A DNA stretch of 7,182 nt from Candidatus Aminicenantota bacterium (GTDB lineage: Bacteria; Acidobacteriota; Aminicenantia; JAMOAD01): the NCBI GenBank assembly GCA_027070475.1, contig JALXDT010000089.1, positions 1-7,182 of the forward strand. The letters are read 5' to 3'. Under the pieces are notes generated by a model. That model was not told the DNA's origin. It worked only from the letters and a program-made list of their open reading frames with translations, and made no database searches. Every line of letters begins with the position of its first letter. Within the stretch, counting starts at the first letter, position 1. Position numbers and translations under genes: made by a program. Shown here in pieces: positions 7,028 through 7,182 of this stretch.

Positions 7028-7182
7028 AAAGGAAGATTGATACTGAAACAGAAAGGTTTAAAGATTCAAAACCTGTGGGAGATTCTATCTTTACCGAATA
7101 ATCACACTCTTTTTTAGGTTCAGATGATATTCCCTTATCTTCACTTCCGAAAAGGAGAATGAATTTACCCCTCTTTTCCATT
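6999..7182 (-). CDS. SpoU/TrmH-family RNA 2'-O-methyltransferase, C-terminal part
   Basis: About 60 C-terminal residues are visible; the gene runs off the right edge. FILLFGSEDKGIS is SpoU motif 2 and FESLNLSVSVSIFLYAF is motif 3, which together build the AdoMet-binding trefoil knot; motif 1 and the substrate domain must lie outside the window. The ATG at 7179-7181 falls just before motif 2 and is therefore internal, not the start. Family enzymes methylate the 2'-OH of ribose in rRNA or tRNA; the target cannot be told from this fragment. It ends with TAA inside the 5' end of the MtfA-like gene, so the two probably share a transcript. Confidence 0.9.
   Translation of the reverse strand, partial: MEKRGKFILLFGSEDKGISSEPKKECDYSVKIESPTGFESLNLSVSVSIFLYAFKNAGNL

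Overview
This is an AT-rich bacterial window (about one third G+C by eye). Arg is encoded mostly by AGA/AGG and Ile often by ATA, and the proteins are rich in Lys, Glu and Ile. Strong Shine-Dalgarno sequences and sigma70-like promoter words are present. This fits a low-GC bacterium, possibly a thermophile. The sequence alone does not fix the phylum. There is no rRNA, tRNA, CRISPR array, insertion sequence or phage gene.

The layout is two convergent three-gene blocks. On the + strand: (1) the 3' part of a gene for a six-hairpin (alpha/alpha toroid) glycosidase-like protein whose start lies before the window; (2) a 131-nt gap with a candidate promoter and a very strong ribosome binding site; (3) a full-length penicillin-acylase-family (S45) Ntn hydrolase with an N-terminal membrane segment; and (4), only 2 nt later, a DmpA/BapA-type (S58) aminopeptidase with a signal peptide. 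Both hydrolases keep their self-cleavage Gly-Ser junctions and can be read as one exported amide-hydrolysing unit. A hairpin followed by a T-rich tract at about 5366-5390 probably ends this transcript.

On the - strand, reading from the right edge: (1) the C-terminal part of a SpoU/TrmH-family RNA 2'-O-methyltransferase; (2) an MtfA-like (M90) zinc peptidase whose start overlaps the methyltransferase gene by 29 nt and which carries a two-helix membrane hairpin; and (3) after 92 nt, a cytosolic metallo-beta-lactamase-fold hydrolase with every metal ligand present. The last gene starts with GTG, has no ribosome binding site, and sits directly under a candidate promoter, so its mRNA may be leaderless.

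Most of the window is recognisable enzyme families. The parts most worth a second look are the tight S45-S58 pair of self-processing exported hydrolases, the possible leaderless start, and the membrane-anchored MtfA-like peptidase. I see no convincing evidence of a wholly new system.
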